Below, piece by piece: positions 22,101 through 31,389 of a stretch of 64,000 nucleotides of DNA. The stretch spans positions 48,661,043 through 48,725,042 of the forward strand of contig NC_057926.1 of NCBI RefSeq assembly GCF_018873765.1, in the 5' to 3' direction. The notes beneath the pieces are model-generated. The model had not been told where the DNA came from, searched no databases, and saw nothing but the letters and a program-made list of their open reading frames with translations. Source of the DNA: Telopea speciosissima (lineage: Eukaryota; Streptophyta; Magnoliopsida; Proteales; Proteaceae). Each line of letters begins with the position of its first letter. Within the stretch, counting starts at the first letter, position 1. The translations under genes were made by a program, and so were the position numbers.

Positions 22101-24855
22101 CTAATCAATAAAGCAACTTGCGCAAATGATTCATCCAACAAGAGCAGGTCCGGGGAAGGGAAACTTGAGCTAATTAATAACAAAGCATCAAAAAGTGCTG
22201 ACATGAAGTCTTAAAATTATAAACTACCTCAGTTCCCAAAATCAAAGATTTATTACCTTGCTGAAGTAAATATCTGCACTTGGATTTGGAATTAAGAATA
22301 AAGAAGGCACATCAACAACAACAACATGCAGAGCCAACTTTCCATTAGACATCCAAGTATGGCTAGGAATGGTTAAAATCCTCCTTACGATTTCCACTAT
22401 CATGGACTTCTCCAAGTTTGCCTTGAGCACAAATATCTCTTTCAAGCAACAAAAGATATTTAAACTCAGAGGTAAACTCCGTCGTACCTTCATTGAACAC
22501 GACAGTATCATACTGAGATTGGATATGAGAAAGAACTCAAGATTCCCCCAAAGAAAGTGAATGAGAACTCAGAGTTGGGTCCCCCAACCCCCAAAATACC
22601 CTTACTAACCAGAAAGAAGTCCTTCAGAACACTACTGATGAGAATTAAGGAAAAAATGAAAGAGTTACAACCCATAATCCACATCATCTGTCTAAGCCCA
22701 AACCCCTTTCGTTCCAATACAAAATCCAAGACATCCCAATTCACATTATCGTAAGCTTTTTCAAATCCAACTTGACATCTGTACATTTCCTATTGCATTA
22801 ATTGGTATCCTCAGATTCATTTGCCACCAAGATCCCATCTAGAATTTATCATTCTTAACAGAACTACTGATAAGAGAGGAAAATGGAGCCTACCACCTCT
22901 CTAATTCTTCTCAGTAAGACTTCAGCAATGACATTATAGATGCTAGTCACCATAAACACAATCTTTTATATTCTCATTTTCATGTCATAGGCATGTTTAG
23001 TCAAATCAAGAACAAGGAACTTGAAACAATTCCAGAAACGATGTAAACAAACAACAAGACAGTTCTCTCAGGTAGGCTATAGAGAAGATGGAAAGTAGAA
23101 AAAAGATAGATTTCTGTCATAAAAATTTCCAAAATAATAATTTCCCAACGGATTAGTCATTTTTCTATTCCCAATACTATTTCTAATGGAAAAAAATTAC
23201 ACCCTTTGCTATCTAGGAACCCAAAGCCTCAACAACGAAGCCAAAAATCCAAGTCTAAACCAATTGTAAATTTCAAAACCATTCATTCATTTACCATTAA
23301 CAAGTCCTTATAATTGAAACTAAAGAAGACCACTACAAACACAATCTTCATGACCAGTTATACATATAAACTCAATTATGATTCCCAAACCAAAGCCCAT
23401 CATAAATACTTCGGCCTCATCTAGTTTTGAAGTCATTACAGAGTGGGACTTCTGTGTCTTCATACCTGTCAGTCACTCCTCCTAACACCGTAAGGTTTTG
23501 GGATGAAATCAAACTTGGAATCAAAGCAGGTTTTTATCCTGCCGTGGGTTCTGACCCACCTCCACGCATCCGCCCTCATGCACAATGGTTCCAACCCACC
23601 TACACGTGAAGGGGATTCTTTATTCAATTAAGGAGTGGGACTTTCATGTCTTCATATACCTGTCGGTCCCTCCTCCTAGCACCTTAAGGTTTTGGGATGG
23701 AATCTAACAAATATCACAGCTCCTCGAAGCACTAGAAAACAACCAACTTACGTACATGTCACAGTTTTAAGCCTATGTCTGAAAGTGGTTTCCCATCATT
23801 AAGTTCTACGATCTGTAATAAATGTATGCTCAATTTCACTGTACGTATGTATTTGACATGCACCATTTGGTCTATGTTCTTCAGTAAAATTTCAGAGATC
23901 CAGAACTGCTAGGTGATCATCAACAAGTACCTTAGATTTCTGCAATCTTGCAATCATATTATTTTTAGTTTGGACCTTTTAACACAGAAAATTTTGAGCC
24001 TAAAATCTCTGCGCGGTTAGAATCACCAGTCCCAATGTGGACCAGCAAAGGAAAGAGGAGACATCACTGATAATTGTGGCCTTGTTTGGCTATTTCAGCT
24101 TTCTTTGTCATATTTCATTTAAGCCATTACATCTCTTACCCCATTTACTTATTGCAATAAAATGTTCATCTGTACAAAATCAAGAAATAAAAAAACAAAA
24201 CAAAAGAAGAAACCATGCCGAAAATATTTTATAATCAAACATGTCAGGCACAATGTTATGTTTTCTATGTATCCTAATCTTGTCACTAAGTACCCCAGCC
24301 CAATCTCCTTTCAACAATGCCATGTTTCTAAATTTTCCTAAGCAAAATGCTACCATCATCTGTCATAATGTTAGAAAAGTAACAAGGGAAACAGAATAGC
24401 ACCCCTTCCAACAGCCAATGTCTATTCACAAAAATCCAATATTTCATGAAATACAACGTAAACCCAAAAACTCCAGCCACCCTGACTCATACGTTCAATC
24501 GATCAGAAAAATAAAATAAAAACAATTTGAAGGAAAAATACGCGAAATCTTCTGCCACTGAAGATAATTAACATTCAGAATATCATCACAAGATTTAACA
24601 AGTTGTTCACTAACCCTAGAATTATTATTTAAAAAAAAGAAGAAAAAAGGAGAACCCATGAAAAGGAAGAACGAAACACGCAATGCATTAGTTTCTACAG
24701 AACATGTAAAAAAAATTCGGAAAATTATTTTTTTTTTAAAATGAACGAAGAGGGGATGTGTTGGAGACAAATTCACATTGAGGTTTCTTGGAATTCTTCC
24801 TCGCAGCAGAAGCATCATCTCCTCCTCCGGAGCTCGTAGCTCCTTTGGAAGTCAT
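7127..24855 (-). CDS. ALIS: ALA-interacting subunit (ALIS; LEM3/CDC50 family)
   Basis: Beta-subunit of P4-ATPase lipid flippases (ALA proteins). The family is needed for flippase exit from the ER and for activity at Golgi and plasma membranes. Eight coding exons, in transcript order: 24855-24777, 22023-21965, 21844-21770, 21561-21445, 21314-21244, 15994-15694, 15557-15268, 7187-7127. They total 1053 nt (350 aa plus stop), the usual length. All introns are GT-AG and all phases join. Seen: cytosolic N-terminus with KNSKKP, TM1 at about residues 47-69, exoplasmic loop with VPCGLIAWSLFNDTY, GSDVFPKNFQ, WMRTAALPTFRKLYG and STTSWIGGKNDFLGIAYL, TM2 at about 304-327, and C-terminal DPSFLSWNRNPAGHYN. 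The start is the ATG that gives the family N-terminus; an upstream in-frame ATG at 24951 adds unrelated residues. The gene looks intact. It is unusual in size because introns 1, 5 and 7 are 2.75, 5.2 and 8.1 kb and full of repeats. Confidence 0.93.
7188..8799. other. ALIS intron 7, 3'-proximal part
   Basis: Intron sequence next to the last ALIS exon, whose acceptor is TTTTGCAG on the minus strand. I see no coding region or clear repeat boundary. It is AT-rich low-copy-looking sequence. Confidence 0.5.
8800..8817. repeat. Target-site duplication, copy nearest the SINE 3' end
   Basis: 18 bp, TCACATTAGATCTATTTT, identical to 8984-9001. The two copies bracket the Au-type SINE. Confidence 0.85.
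8818..8983 (-). mobile_element. Au-type SINE with 18-bp target-site duplication
   Basis: Read on the minus strand, it has a tRNA-like head with a box A-like TGGTGCAAAGG and a box B-like GGTTCAAAACTTG. The Au-family body follows (GGAAACAGCCTGTCCTGCG, then CTGCAGTAGCGGGAGCCTCG, then GTGCACTAGGTCGC). It is flanked by the direct repeat TCACATTAGATCTATTTT at 8800-8817 and 8984-9001, which marks a retroposition event. It lies in ALIS intron 7 in the same orientation as the gene. The intact duplication suggests a fairly young insertion. Confidence 0.88.
8984..9001. repeat. Target-site duplication, copy nearest the SINE 5' end
   Basis: 18 bp, identical to 8800-8817. Confidence 0.85.
9055..10011. mobile_element. 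CGATACGTATCG-rich repeat element, copy 1
   Basis: The left end (about 9055-9260) and right end (about 9940-10011) are packed with interleaved TATCGATAC / CGATACGTATCG words in both orientations. The termini are roughly inverted: GGATTAAAGTATC on the left, GATACTTCAAACC on the right. The interior shares blocks in order with 27732-29242, including CTTGAAGGGAAAGGTA at about 9440, an ACAAAGATTTGA-type block near 9580 and TGCTTGTTTATATTGTTTT near 9870. No clean target-site duplication was found. The ORFs over the ends are by-products of the repeats. The superfamily is unknown. Confidence 0.7.
10012..11248. other. ALIS intron 7, middle part
   Basis: Intron sequence with no recognised gene. A near-exact direct repeat of about 36 bp (CCCCAACATTCTAACAACTA...) occurs at about 10570 and 10624. 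An AAGGTG/GCCTAGGTG-type repeat lies at about 10755-10850. A 95-codon minus-strand ORF (10955-11242) has no family I recognise. Confidence 0.4.
11249..11690. mobile_element. LTR-like direct repeat A
   Basis: Begins TGCAGGAGCATGATCAC and runs to about TTTCTTTATTTAATATG. The same sequence recurs, with a 75-bp length difference and a 50-bp one, at 12214-12498 plus 14488-14690. Shared landmarks in order are GGTTTTTGGTCT, GGGCCCAGTTGGAAGTC, AATCAACTCTCC, TTTAGGATTTAT and GGGTTGCTCCCATTACAGC. The spacer between the copies is only about 0.5 kb, as in small non-autonomous (TRIM-like) LTR elements. Confidence 0.55.
11691..12213. mobile_element. Short internal region between LTR-like repeats
   Basis: About 520 bp with no ORF of note. 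It ends in a purine tract (AAGGAGGAAATTA, about 12201-12213) directly before repeat B, in the position of a polypurine tract. No clear primer-binding site follows repeat A, so the TRIM-like reading is tentative. Confidence 0.4.
12214..12498. mobile_element. LTR-like repeat B, first part
   Basis: Matches repeat A from its start to TTTGTTTTAATAT. The match is then interrupted after GTAAGTA (12492-12498) by an inserted element of about 2 kb and resumes at 14488. Confidence 0.55.
12499..14487. mobile_element. Nested ~2-kb insertion splitting repeat B
   Basis: Flanked by the 7-bp direct repeat GTAAGTA (12492-12498 and 14488-14494). The ends are inverted: ATGTAGATG on the left, ATCTACATCA on the right. 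The interior has no convincing coding frame. Bases 13190-13577 are a CT-rich tract that opens several spurious ORFs. On the minus strand, 14100-14487 looks like an LTR: it starts TGATGTAGAT and holds a TATATAAG-type box at about 14200. A solo LTR or an unclassified element are both possible. Confidence 0.55.
14488..14690. mobile_element. LTR-like repeat B, second part
   Basis: Continues repeat B after the nested insertion: GTAGTTGGCTGGATTAGG..., the GGGTTGCTCCCATTACAGC block, and TTTCTTTATTTAATAT as in repeat A. Confidence 0.55.
14691..15267. other. ALIS intron 7, 5'-proximal part
   Basis: AT-rich intron sequence next to ALIS exon 7, whose donor is GGTGAGTG on the minus strand. Nothing recognised. 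Confidence 0.45.
15995..17210. other. ALIS intron 5, acceptor side
   Basis: Intron sequence. Overlapping minus-strand ORFs at 16369-16726 include the text SNVQSTGGPSFGQSGS, but there is no flanking gene context and I do not recognise a family. Confidence 0.4.
17211..18724 (+). mobile_element. Ty3/gypsy-type gag remnant, frameshifted
   Basis: The capsid-like region is spread over two frames. KLELKEFDGNHDPQVFYDWV with ARTKLVGPAREWW (about 17380-17540) is followed by a shift into WEDMRYDLREKYLPKHYR (about 17593-17650). A third frame then runs from about 17708 with FDALSSRTSTREGTTQML. A CCHC zinc knuckle CFHCNEIEHYAKEC lies at about 18096-18138, in the C-X2-C-X4-H-X4-C layout. An arginine/aspartate-rich N-terminal stretch lies at about 17215-17290. 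The last frame stops at 18724. No protease, reverse transcriptase or integrase follows, so it is gag-only. It sits inside ALIS intron 5, antisense to the gene. Confidence 0.8.
18728..19262 (+). mobile_element. Probable 3' LTR of the gag-only element
   Basis: Directly after the gag stop, a purine tract GGGGAAAG leads into TTGATGCAGATCC, as expected for a polypurine tract and LTR start. A transcribed-looking region follows with TTATTTATAACAAAACG near 19015. The right end, near CTACAATCCA at 19258-19267, is a guess. No second LTR copy was found upstream. Confidence 0.4.
19263..21243. other. ALIS intron 5, donor side, repeat debris
   Basis: Holds a C/A-rich stretch with short telomere-like AACCCTAACCCTAA words (about 19670-19800). 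An AAGGCG...CGCCTAGGCG inverted repeat follows (about 20093-20223). An LTR-like tract (about 20380-20870) has repeated CCGGTCTGACCAGTT words, then a CT-rich leader. No gene was recognised. Confidence 0.45.
22240..22870 (-). mobile_element. LINE reverse transcriptase fragment
   Basis: The minus-strand translation contains DFEKAYDNVNWD-type text (GFEKAYDNVNWDVLDFVLER, about 22700-22770), preceded by GILVANE-like codons near 22840. Further on it has LPLSLNIFCCLKEIFVLKANLEKS (about 22410-22490). Both blocks are typical of plant L1-type LINE reverse transcriptase. The frame shifts at about 22510 and the YADD box region is lost. It lies in ALIS intron 1 in the same orientation as the gene. Confidence 0.75.
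22871..24776. other. ALIS intron 1, remaining part
   Basis: Intron sequence. A direct repeat of about 70 bp with about 85-90% identity occurs at 23437-23510 and 23634-23705 (GAGTGGGACTT..., ...AAGGTTTTGGGATG), with about 125 bp between the copies. No coding content was recognised. Confidence 0.45.
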
Positions 24856-25450
24856 TTCCCCAAGATCTAGAAGATCAACCAAAAAAACACAAGATTTCCA
24901 TTCAACAACACAAATTGGAAAAAAAAAAATTACAAAAATAAAACGAATCAAATTAGAACCAGAGAAATCTTCTGCCGTTACCTTTTTTCTTTACTTCAGT
25001 TTATCTTTTTTTCTTTCTTCTTTTTTTCTTTCCTTCGGATCTTTTAGTCCCTTTTTCTTTTTTTTCTTTTTTCTTTTAAGTTAATGGCTGTTATTGCAGA
25101 TACACAGCTAAATATGGTAGAGGCAAAGAAAGGCGGCGGTTTGGCGTTCCTGAAACGAGAAAAACCAACCCATTCTCTCTCTCTCCCTGAAATTTAAATG
25201 CGACAGTAATGTTTTCACGAGCGCATTTATAAAAGATTCTTCCTTTTAACTAGAATGCCCTTTGAAGTTCCCATATTTACATAACGGTCTTAACAACAAT
25301 GAAAGAAATGGGTTTGAGTTAGAGTGTAAATTTATGTAACTGGGTTGGGTTTAAGTATGTCCGGGCCCAGTTCTCTTCTATAGTTTAGGCTTGGGCCTGG
25401 ATTGAAAAGCTGGCCCATCCAAATCAGGGTTCTTTTTTTTTTGGGGAGGG
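24856..25450 (-). promoter_or_regulatory. ALIS 5' UTR and proximal promoter region
   Basis: Upstream of the ALIS start codon. It contains long pyrimidine/T tracts on the plus strand (about 24985-25080), i.e. purine tracts in the transcript sense, and CTCTCTCTC at about 25173. The transcription start cannot be fixed by eye. Confidence 0.4.
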
Positions 25451-25459
25451 GGGGTGAGT

Positions 25460-25640
25460 GATTGAAAACTACGTCATCCTAGTTGCGTGGCTCCTGCGTT
25501 GAGGCACAGGAGCATGCAAAAGTACCATCCTACCCCCCATCAAATAAAATATCGTATCTATTTTGATTCCCTTGCGTGCGCTCTCATTGATCCCCCTGCT
25601 AATGCAGGCACTACACGACCTGATCTCTTGCCTCCTTTTT
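25460..25640. mobile_element. MITE-like repeat, TTGCGTGGCTCCTGCG subfamily
   Basis: Shares GTTGCGTGGCTC, GAGCATGCAAAAGTACCA and CTCTCATTGATCCCC with 31085-31215, and more weakly with about 445-650 of the left arm. It is non-coding. Its ends are unclear. Confidence 0.45.
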
Positions 25641-26897
25641 TTTTTAGTCTAGAGCCATTACATGCCCATCATATGCTAAACAACAAGTCAAGGGGGGCTT
25701 ATATCTGAGGAACATACAAGTTTCAATATCACTTAGTCATCTGCTAAGTTTTACTTGAAGCTTTCAAAGTTTTCAAATTATATGAATCAGGCTGTCAAGA
25801 AAGATAATGGATCATCTACATGTTTGTTTACGTGTAGGTGAACATACATCTGAGAGGTAACCACATGTCCCTTTTGTTTCCATTAATACCCCTTCTGCCC
25901 TTATAAATGGCAAAAATAGGACAGGTGATTACCCCTGATCACATATGTACGTGCACCTATACATACGTGCAAAGGAACTGAACTCCTCAAGAAAAGCACC
26001 CTTGAAATAAGGATGCCAACCGGTTTCGTTTCGTTTATTTGGTTATACAATTTGTGAAAACTAAAACCGAACCAGAACTGATTAAGAACATGTTTTTCAA
26101 ATTAGAACTGGATTGGTTCGGTTTGTTTAAGTTCATTTCCATAAATGGTTCGTTATTTGATTTCGACCTGATTTGTATTTAGTTTGGGCTATATTTTAGG
26201 TGTTTAAGCCAACTTTTTACATTTTCACCAACCAACAAAATAAACTTTCATTAACTTCAGGTCATAATTCACCAAATTTTTTCCAAACACTAAAAGGGAG
26301 TAGAACTTATCATCCACATTGATTAAAGCATCAAAAGACTTATGTGCCCAATTTCATAATACCCTAATCTGAAACCAAACTAGTAAGGCATCAGTTCGGT
26401 TCGATTCAGTTTGGTTTTTTGATCAGTTCATCTAGGGTTTGACAACCATTTGCCTAGAGATGTCCAAGCCAGTGTGCGCAGGTCAAGAAGAGGAACGGGA
26501 TCCTCTCCAACAAGCGCATAGCCAAAGAGTGCCCAATGAACATCCAACGGTTGGGCTGGTTGGGCGCATGCCGGGATGTGTGCCAGCCAGCCTAGCTATT
26601 GGATGCTTCATTGGCACTCATTGGGCAATCTCCTCATTGAAGAGGTTCGAGATCCCCAAGAAGATGGTGGAGGGCTTAAGGTGCGTAAAGTGGGAAAGAT
26701 TTCAAACCGATGCTCCCTATTAGCCCACCATTCTCAATTCTCTTTCATAGCCCATGCGCTTTTTGCATGCTTTCTAAAGAACCAAACCAAAAGGCCTTTT
26801 TTTTTTTTCTCTTCTTTTCTTTTCTTTTCTTTTTTGATATCAACCAAAAGGTGAATTACAAAAATAAAAAAAAATGGTTGTTTCCTGCTATTAGAGG
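25641..26897. other. Intergenic, no recognised gene
   Basis: AT-rich spacer. ORFs at 26439-26964 overlap a low-complexity T/C tract (about 26799-26835) and show no family features. Confidence 0.4.
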
Positions 26898-27269
26898 TCA
26901 TCTAATAAGCTCCCATGAAAAACATGAATATTTGAACGAAGCCATCAAACATGGTATACTATAAAATTTACAAGCGGAGGAGGCCAAACCATGAGCCTTA
27001 GAAATAGAAAATTGAGAGTAGTGAAAGAAAAAAGAACTAGAAATGGAGCTCCACACAATGGGCAAACAATCAAACATGATCACCAAGGAGGAGCTGGACA
27101 AACTCCTAGCAAGGAAGACAACATCCCGACTAGCTTCTGCCTCCATCGTCAACGCTGAGAAACCAAGGCAGGCTTTGCACTTTGCCACCAAAAAGGATTT
27201 GCATGAACCATTTGTGAAGCCATAAATTGCACCAAAGGACACAGGAAGGATATTAGGAGAGGTGTCCAT
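26898..27269 (-). mobile_element. LINE RNase H-like (RVT_3) fragment
   Basis: Minus-strand text KCKACLGFSALTMEAEASRD, then VFLARSLSSSSLVIMFDCLPIVW. It follows the pattern of the plant RVT_3 RNase H domain, with an AEA.A helix and then a DC..IV acidic motif. Plant L1-type LINEs carry this domain at the end of ORF2. It is an isolated fragment with degraded edges. Confidence 0.6.
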
Positions 27270-27731
27270 GGAAGGAGGAAGAGGACCAAGTTCTATGGAA
27301 AAGTATACCTCTCCTTACCTACATCTTAATTGTCAGCCCAAATTAATGAATTTTTTTCACTTTTCTCTTTTTTTACCTGTTTTGTTTGGGACTGTCTACT
27401 ATGGAATTTATAGATGATACAATTATATGCCACATGGCAAGTTAGATGAGGCTGAGGCTTTGTGAACAAGTAAATCCCAAGGTCCGTACTCATATGTTAA
27501 GTTTTAAGCCAAACAAAGTTTGGCCAAGCAGCAAAACAAAGATTTGAAAATGTATAAAAAGAACAAACTTAAGAGAAAATATTCTTCAATTTGTAGGAAA
27601 GATACATCCATTTAGGGTCATAAATGCTATGTCCCCATGGTACGAAGTCAATAATACCCCAATGTTCCTCGATGGCTTATGCACACCATCCAAACCATTC
27701 AGTCAAGGGATTCTTCATTGACGGTGGATGA

Positions 27732-29242
27732 GGATTTAAGTCTCGTACCGTATCGTATCGTTTCGGCCGATACGTCTTGATATCGGTCATGGTCGATACA
27801 ATACAGGCCAAAACGTATCTCTTTTTTTTTTAAATGCAAATGTCTCGATCGTATTGAGACGTATCGACCGAGACATATCGATATGATATGATACGATCGA
27901 TACGTATCGATACAGCCGAGAGTTTTTAAAAATGTTATTTTATTATATTTAAAAAAATGATACGTATCGAGTCGTCTCAATATGTATCGATATGTATCGA
28001 CCGACCGATACATAACGATACATATCGAGACGACTCGATACGTTTCGTTACTTAAAACCCACATGTCCATTTCATTTCTGAAAATCAGAAATTCGAACTT
28101 TGAGCAAGCTGGCGGAAAAAACCTCTTTCCAGCTTTGAGAAACCCTTCAAAAAATACATTTAAACTTGGTTTTTGGGTAAGATTTCTTGAGGGCTTTCAA
28201 TCATTTGCCAAAAACAACCCTAAAGCTGGTGAAATCACATCATTTGGTGCATCTAACAGCCCACATTTGAAATCAAAAGCTGTTCTTGAAGGGAAAGGTA
28301 AGTTTTTTGAAAAAAACTTAATTCTTTTGCTTAAATCTTTGATTTTTGGTATGTTTTTTGGTATGAATCAAAGGGAATATGTTAAACTAACCTAGAAATT
28401 GCATTCTTTGTATACATTTACAAAGATTTGACTTTAAATCCATGTTTCTTTGTCATTTTTTATCCAAAATCGAAAATTCCTTCTTTAAAATGATTTTTTT
28501 TTATTTTCTTTTTAAATTTAAAACAAATGCTAATGTATTTAGTATATGTAGTACATTATGTATAGATCTATGACATCCCAACAAGATTATACATTTACCC
28601 TAAAATCTATATTTTTTTTTAATTTTTTGGGTATTTTTTGAATTTATAAAATACTTTAAAAAAATGTCAAAAATCATGATTTTTCAATCTATACTCTTTC
28701 ATATATGTATAATTGATAAAATGTATAATTGGCTGAAATAGAAGAGAAGAGTTAGATTCATATATGTAGTACATTATGACATTTTTTTTTCATTATTTGA
28801 AAAATTAAATAATGTGTAATTAGTTGTAGAAAATATAAAAATGTTTAAATATTGTTTAGGGCAACTTTGCTAGGTAGTAAATACATGAAAATGATGCAAT
28901 GCATGACATGCATCATAATGTCTGTCTATGCTTGTATAAATTATTAATGTGTAGATTTGAATATTGTTTAATATATATCTTATATAGTTATCTACTTTTG
29001 TTTGGTATTTAGGACGATGCTGCAACAACAAGATATTGGGTGGTTTTATTATACCAAGATATATGCATGATATATGACACAAATTGCTTGTTTATATTGT
29101 TTTTGTGTCCAAAAGTGTATTTTGATCATTTTCATGCGTTTACGCACCGATCGATCACGTATCTCGATCTGATACAATACGATACCATACGTCTCTTAAA
29201 ATCGCCTGAGCGATACGATACCCGATATCGATACTTAAATCC
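27732..29242. mobile_element. CGATACGTATCG-rich repeat element, copy 2, with 14-bp flanking repeat
   Basis: 1511 bp. The ends are inverted, GGATTTAAGT at the left and ACTTAAATCC at the right. About 290 bp at the left and 100 bp at the right are dense in TATCGATAC / CGATACGTATCG words. The interior is AT-rich with no durable ORF and shares ordered blocks with copy 1 at 9055-10011. It is flanked by TTGACGGTGGATGA (27718-27731) and TTGACTGTGGATGA (29243-29256), a 14-bp direct repeat with one mismatch. Short inverted ends plus a 14-bp duplication do not match the usual 2-11 bp duplications of plant TIR superfamilies. Confidence 0.75.
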
Positions 29243-29412
29243 TTGACTGTGGATGAAGGAAAACTGCCTCATAAAACTTTATTGAAAGAAATGAATAATT
29301 GAAAGTAAGCAGAAAAATCCTATTGTGGAAGGATACATGATTAAATTTAAATATTAAATTTTACACGCACCCCATTCAAACCATTCCTTAGGTATCCAAA
29401 AATTGAAAATTG

Positions 29413-29660
29413 ATTTTTTTTTTTTTTTTTTTTTTTTTTTGGGGTGCAATTCAAGGGTCGACCGGCCATCAACTCCATCAGGGCCCCATAAGGTGGCAAA
29501 GAGAGGACCCACAAGGGGTCAAATATGGTACCCATAGGCTCCACTTCTTGGAAAGCAAATAAATGTGGACTAGATGTCGCTAAGGAGACTTGAACCACCG
29601 ATCAAGCTCCTGACGCAGTTCTCCCAAAAGAGTAGCGAACCACCGGGGCAAGCCCTGGAT
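29413..29660 (-). mobile_element. tRNA-derived SINE-like element with poly(A) tail
   Basis: On the minus strand it opens with CCGGTGGTTCGCTACTC and has a box B-like GGTTCAAGTCTCC about 65 bases later. It ends in a long A tract, seen as about 28 T at 29413-29440 on the plus strand. A Pol III-type head plus an A tail fits a SINE. No clear target-site duplication was found. Confidence 0.55.
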
Positions 29661-30429
29661 CGACATATCACTCATACTTAATGTGTGAAACCATGGTTTC
29701 CAAGGTGGATGAGCCTTCTAGAAAAGGAGGGAAAAACTTGTACCTTATGTTTTTTAGAATCTATTTTTTTTAAATTAAAAAAAAAAGCTCTTTCTATTTC
29801 AAACACAAAAGGACAAAGGAAAAAAAAAAAACCAAAAAGCACTTGGGCTGTGTTCTAATATGGACTCCCTCAATTTTTCAATCCAAAAAAATAATTATTC
29901 AAAGGGAGAGGGTTCCTTATGCTGCCAGTGTAGGGAGATATCTCCACACCACAGCAATAGATGTTTGGAAAAAAATATCATTCATGTGGAGTTTGCCGAA
30001 TAAGTGAGAAAAAATAATAAAAAAAATTTATATGAGAGAAAAACTACACCAGGGCGATTTGACAATTTTTTTCCATTACTTAAATCATAGTCACTCCGAG
30101 TAAAAAAAGACTTGATTTTTGGGAGAGATTTGCATTCCAAATGTGCTTCCATACCTTCTCAGAAATCAAATTTCATCCATGAGATTGAGAGGAAGAGGCT
30201 TGTCAGGAGGATCGATCGGCTCTTTGGTTGTCAAGGATGTGATACGTCAATTTACCTGAGAATTCTCAATTACAAGATCCACTCCACACCAACCGGTCCA
30301 CCCTTGGGAAGAAACTAAGCTATATTTTACTAATTTCCCCAGCCACTGAAGGTTGAAAAGCAGAGGTAAACAGCTCAAGATCCCAACAATGATTGGCGTG
30401 GTTTATAAGGTAAAAAACACGGAGGAGGG
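29661..30429. other. Intergenic, no recognised gene
   Basis: AT-rich spacer. It may include the 3' continuation of the LINE fragment that follows. A 68-codon ORF at 30112-30318 is unsupported. Confidence 0.35.
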
Positions 30430-30930
30430 AACAATCAATTGGTTTAGCGTGAGGAACTTTGAAATTTTTGTGGGAAAGAATCTAGTTGTTATCCCAAATT
30501 GAAATGCTTTCATTACTCTCCATCTGCCAGATCAAGCCTTCTTTGAAGACACTCCAACCTTCGAGAATATTTCTCCACACCCATGATGGGCTATTACTTT
30601 CCTTAGCTTGAAGAAAGTCACAATGGGAAAAATAAATCACCTTAAGAAAGACAATGCAGAAGGAATTTGGATTCGACCAAATCATCCTGTCACTTTAGAA
30701 AGTAGAGCACGATTATAGTGAAAAGGATCTTGTAGGCTTGTAGCCCAACCTTCCTTTCTGTTTGGATCTACATAACTTGGATCAAGAGACCCAATGTGTT
30801 TTCTGCTTCCCTTTCGATTGACCCAAAGAGAGTTGGAGGTTGCCTTCCTAATGTGACTATGATGGGAAACCGGAAGCTTGAAGTTCAATCCAACAAAATT
30901 AGAAATCGACCATGTCACCCAATCAAAACT
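30430..30930 (-). mobile_element. LINE ORF2 fragment (between RT and zinc-binding domain)
   Basis: Minus-strand text NRALLSKVTG continues in a shifted frame as MIWSNPNSFCIVFLKVIYF, then SPSWVWRNILEGWSVFKEGLIWQ and ESISIWDNN. This is the FNRALLAKQ...W+SIL.GR.LL..G+.W.IG.G..I.+W pattern found in plant LINE ORF2 after the reverse transcriptase. It is broken by a frameshift near 30684. Confidence 0.7.
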
Positions 30931-31084
30931 TCCTTACCAACATGGGAAAGTACTATAGTCATGAATGGAAAGATATACAGATGTACATCAGTACACAGGC
31001 TCTCATAAAGGCGGGGGGGCGGGGGGGGAGGGATTACCTAAATCTACGAGATAAAAAAAATTTTAAAAAAAGAACGTTGGTTAG

Positions 31085-31215
31085 TTGCGTGGCTCTTACG
31101 TCGACACAGAGCGTGCAAAAATCACCACCCAACCCCTCCTAAAATAATCCATGTTGATACCTGTGTATGCTCACTCTCATTGGCTCCTGTGTCGATGCAA
31201 AAGCTACATGGCCAC
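31085..31215. mobile_element. MITE-like repeat, TTGCGTGGCTC subfamily
   Basis: Relative of 25460-25640: GTTGCGTGGCTCTTACGTCG, GCGTGCAAAAATCACCACCC, CTCTCATTGGCTCCTG. It is non-coding and lies next to another MITE-like copy at 31231-31383. Confidence 0.45.
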
Positions 31216-31230
31216 GTAAATTATAAAAAG

Positions 31231-31383
31231 AAGGGAGAATGTTCTTTGTGGGATGCCACATGAAATGACCGCTCCACCCCCAATGAAAGATGGAAATTCT
31301 GCCTTGAGATGCTAACGCAAGCTCTCATTGGCTACCATGTGTGCGTCGCCCCTACGCTTCCCCACAGAAAATGCTCCCCTTAA
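31231..31383. mobile_element. Foldback MITE-like repeat, intergenic copy
   Basis: Inverted ends: GGGAGAATGTTCTTTGTGGG at the left, and the complement of GGGGAGCATTTTCTGTGGGG at the right. The interior includes AAATGACCGCTCCACCCCC and CTCATTGGCTACCATGTG, as in the arm copy at 5856-6017. Confidence 0.6.
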
Positions 31384-31389
31384 AAAGTA

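Noticed and set aside
24856-24951. Upstream in-frame ATG at 24951 as the ALIS start
   Set aside because: It adds a hydrophobic stretch not seen in the family. The ATG at 24855 gives the expected short polar N-terminus and total length of 350.
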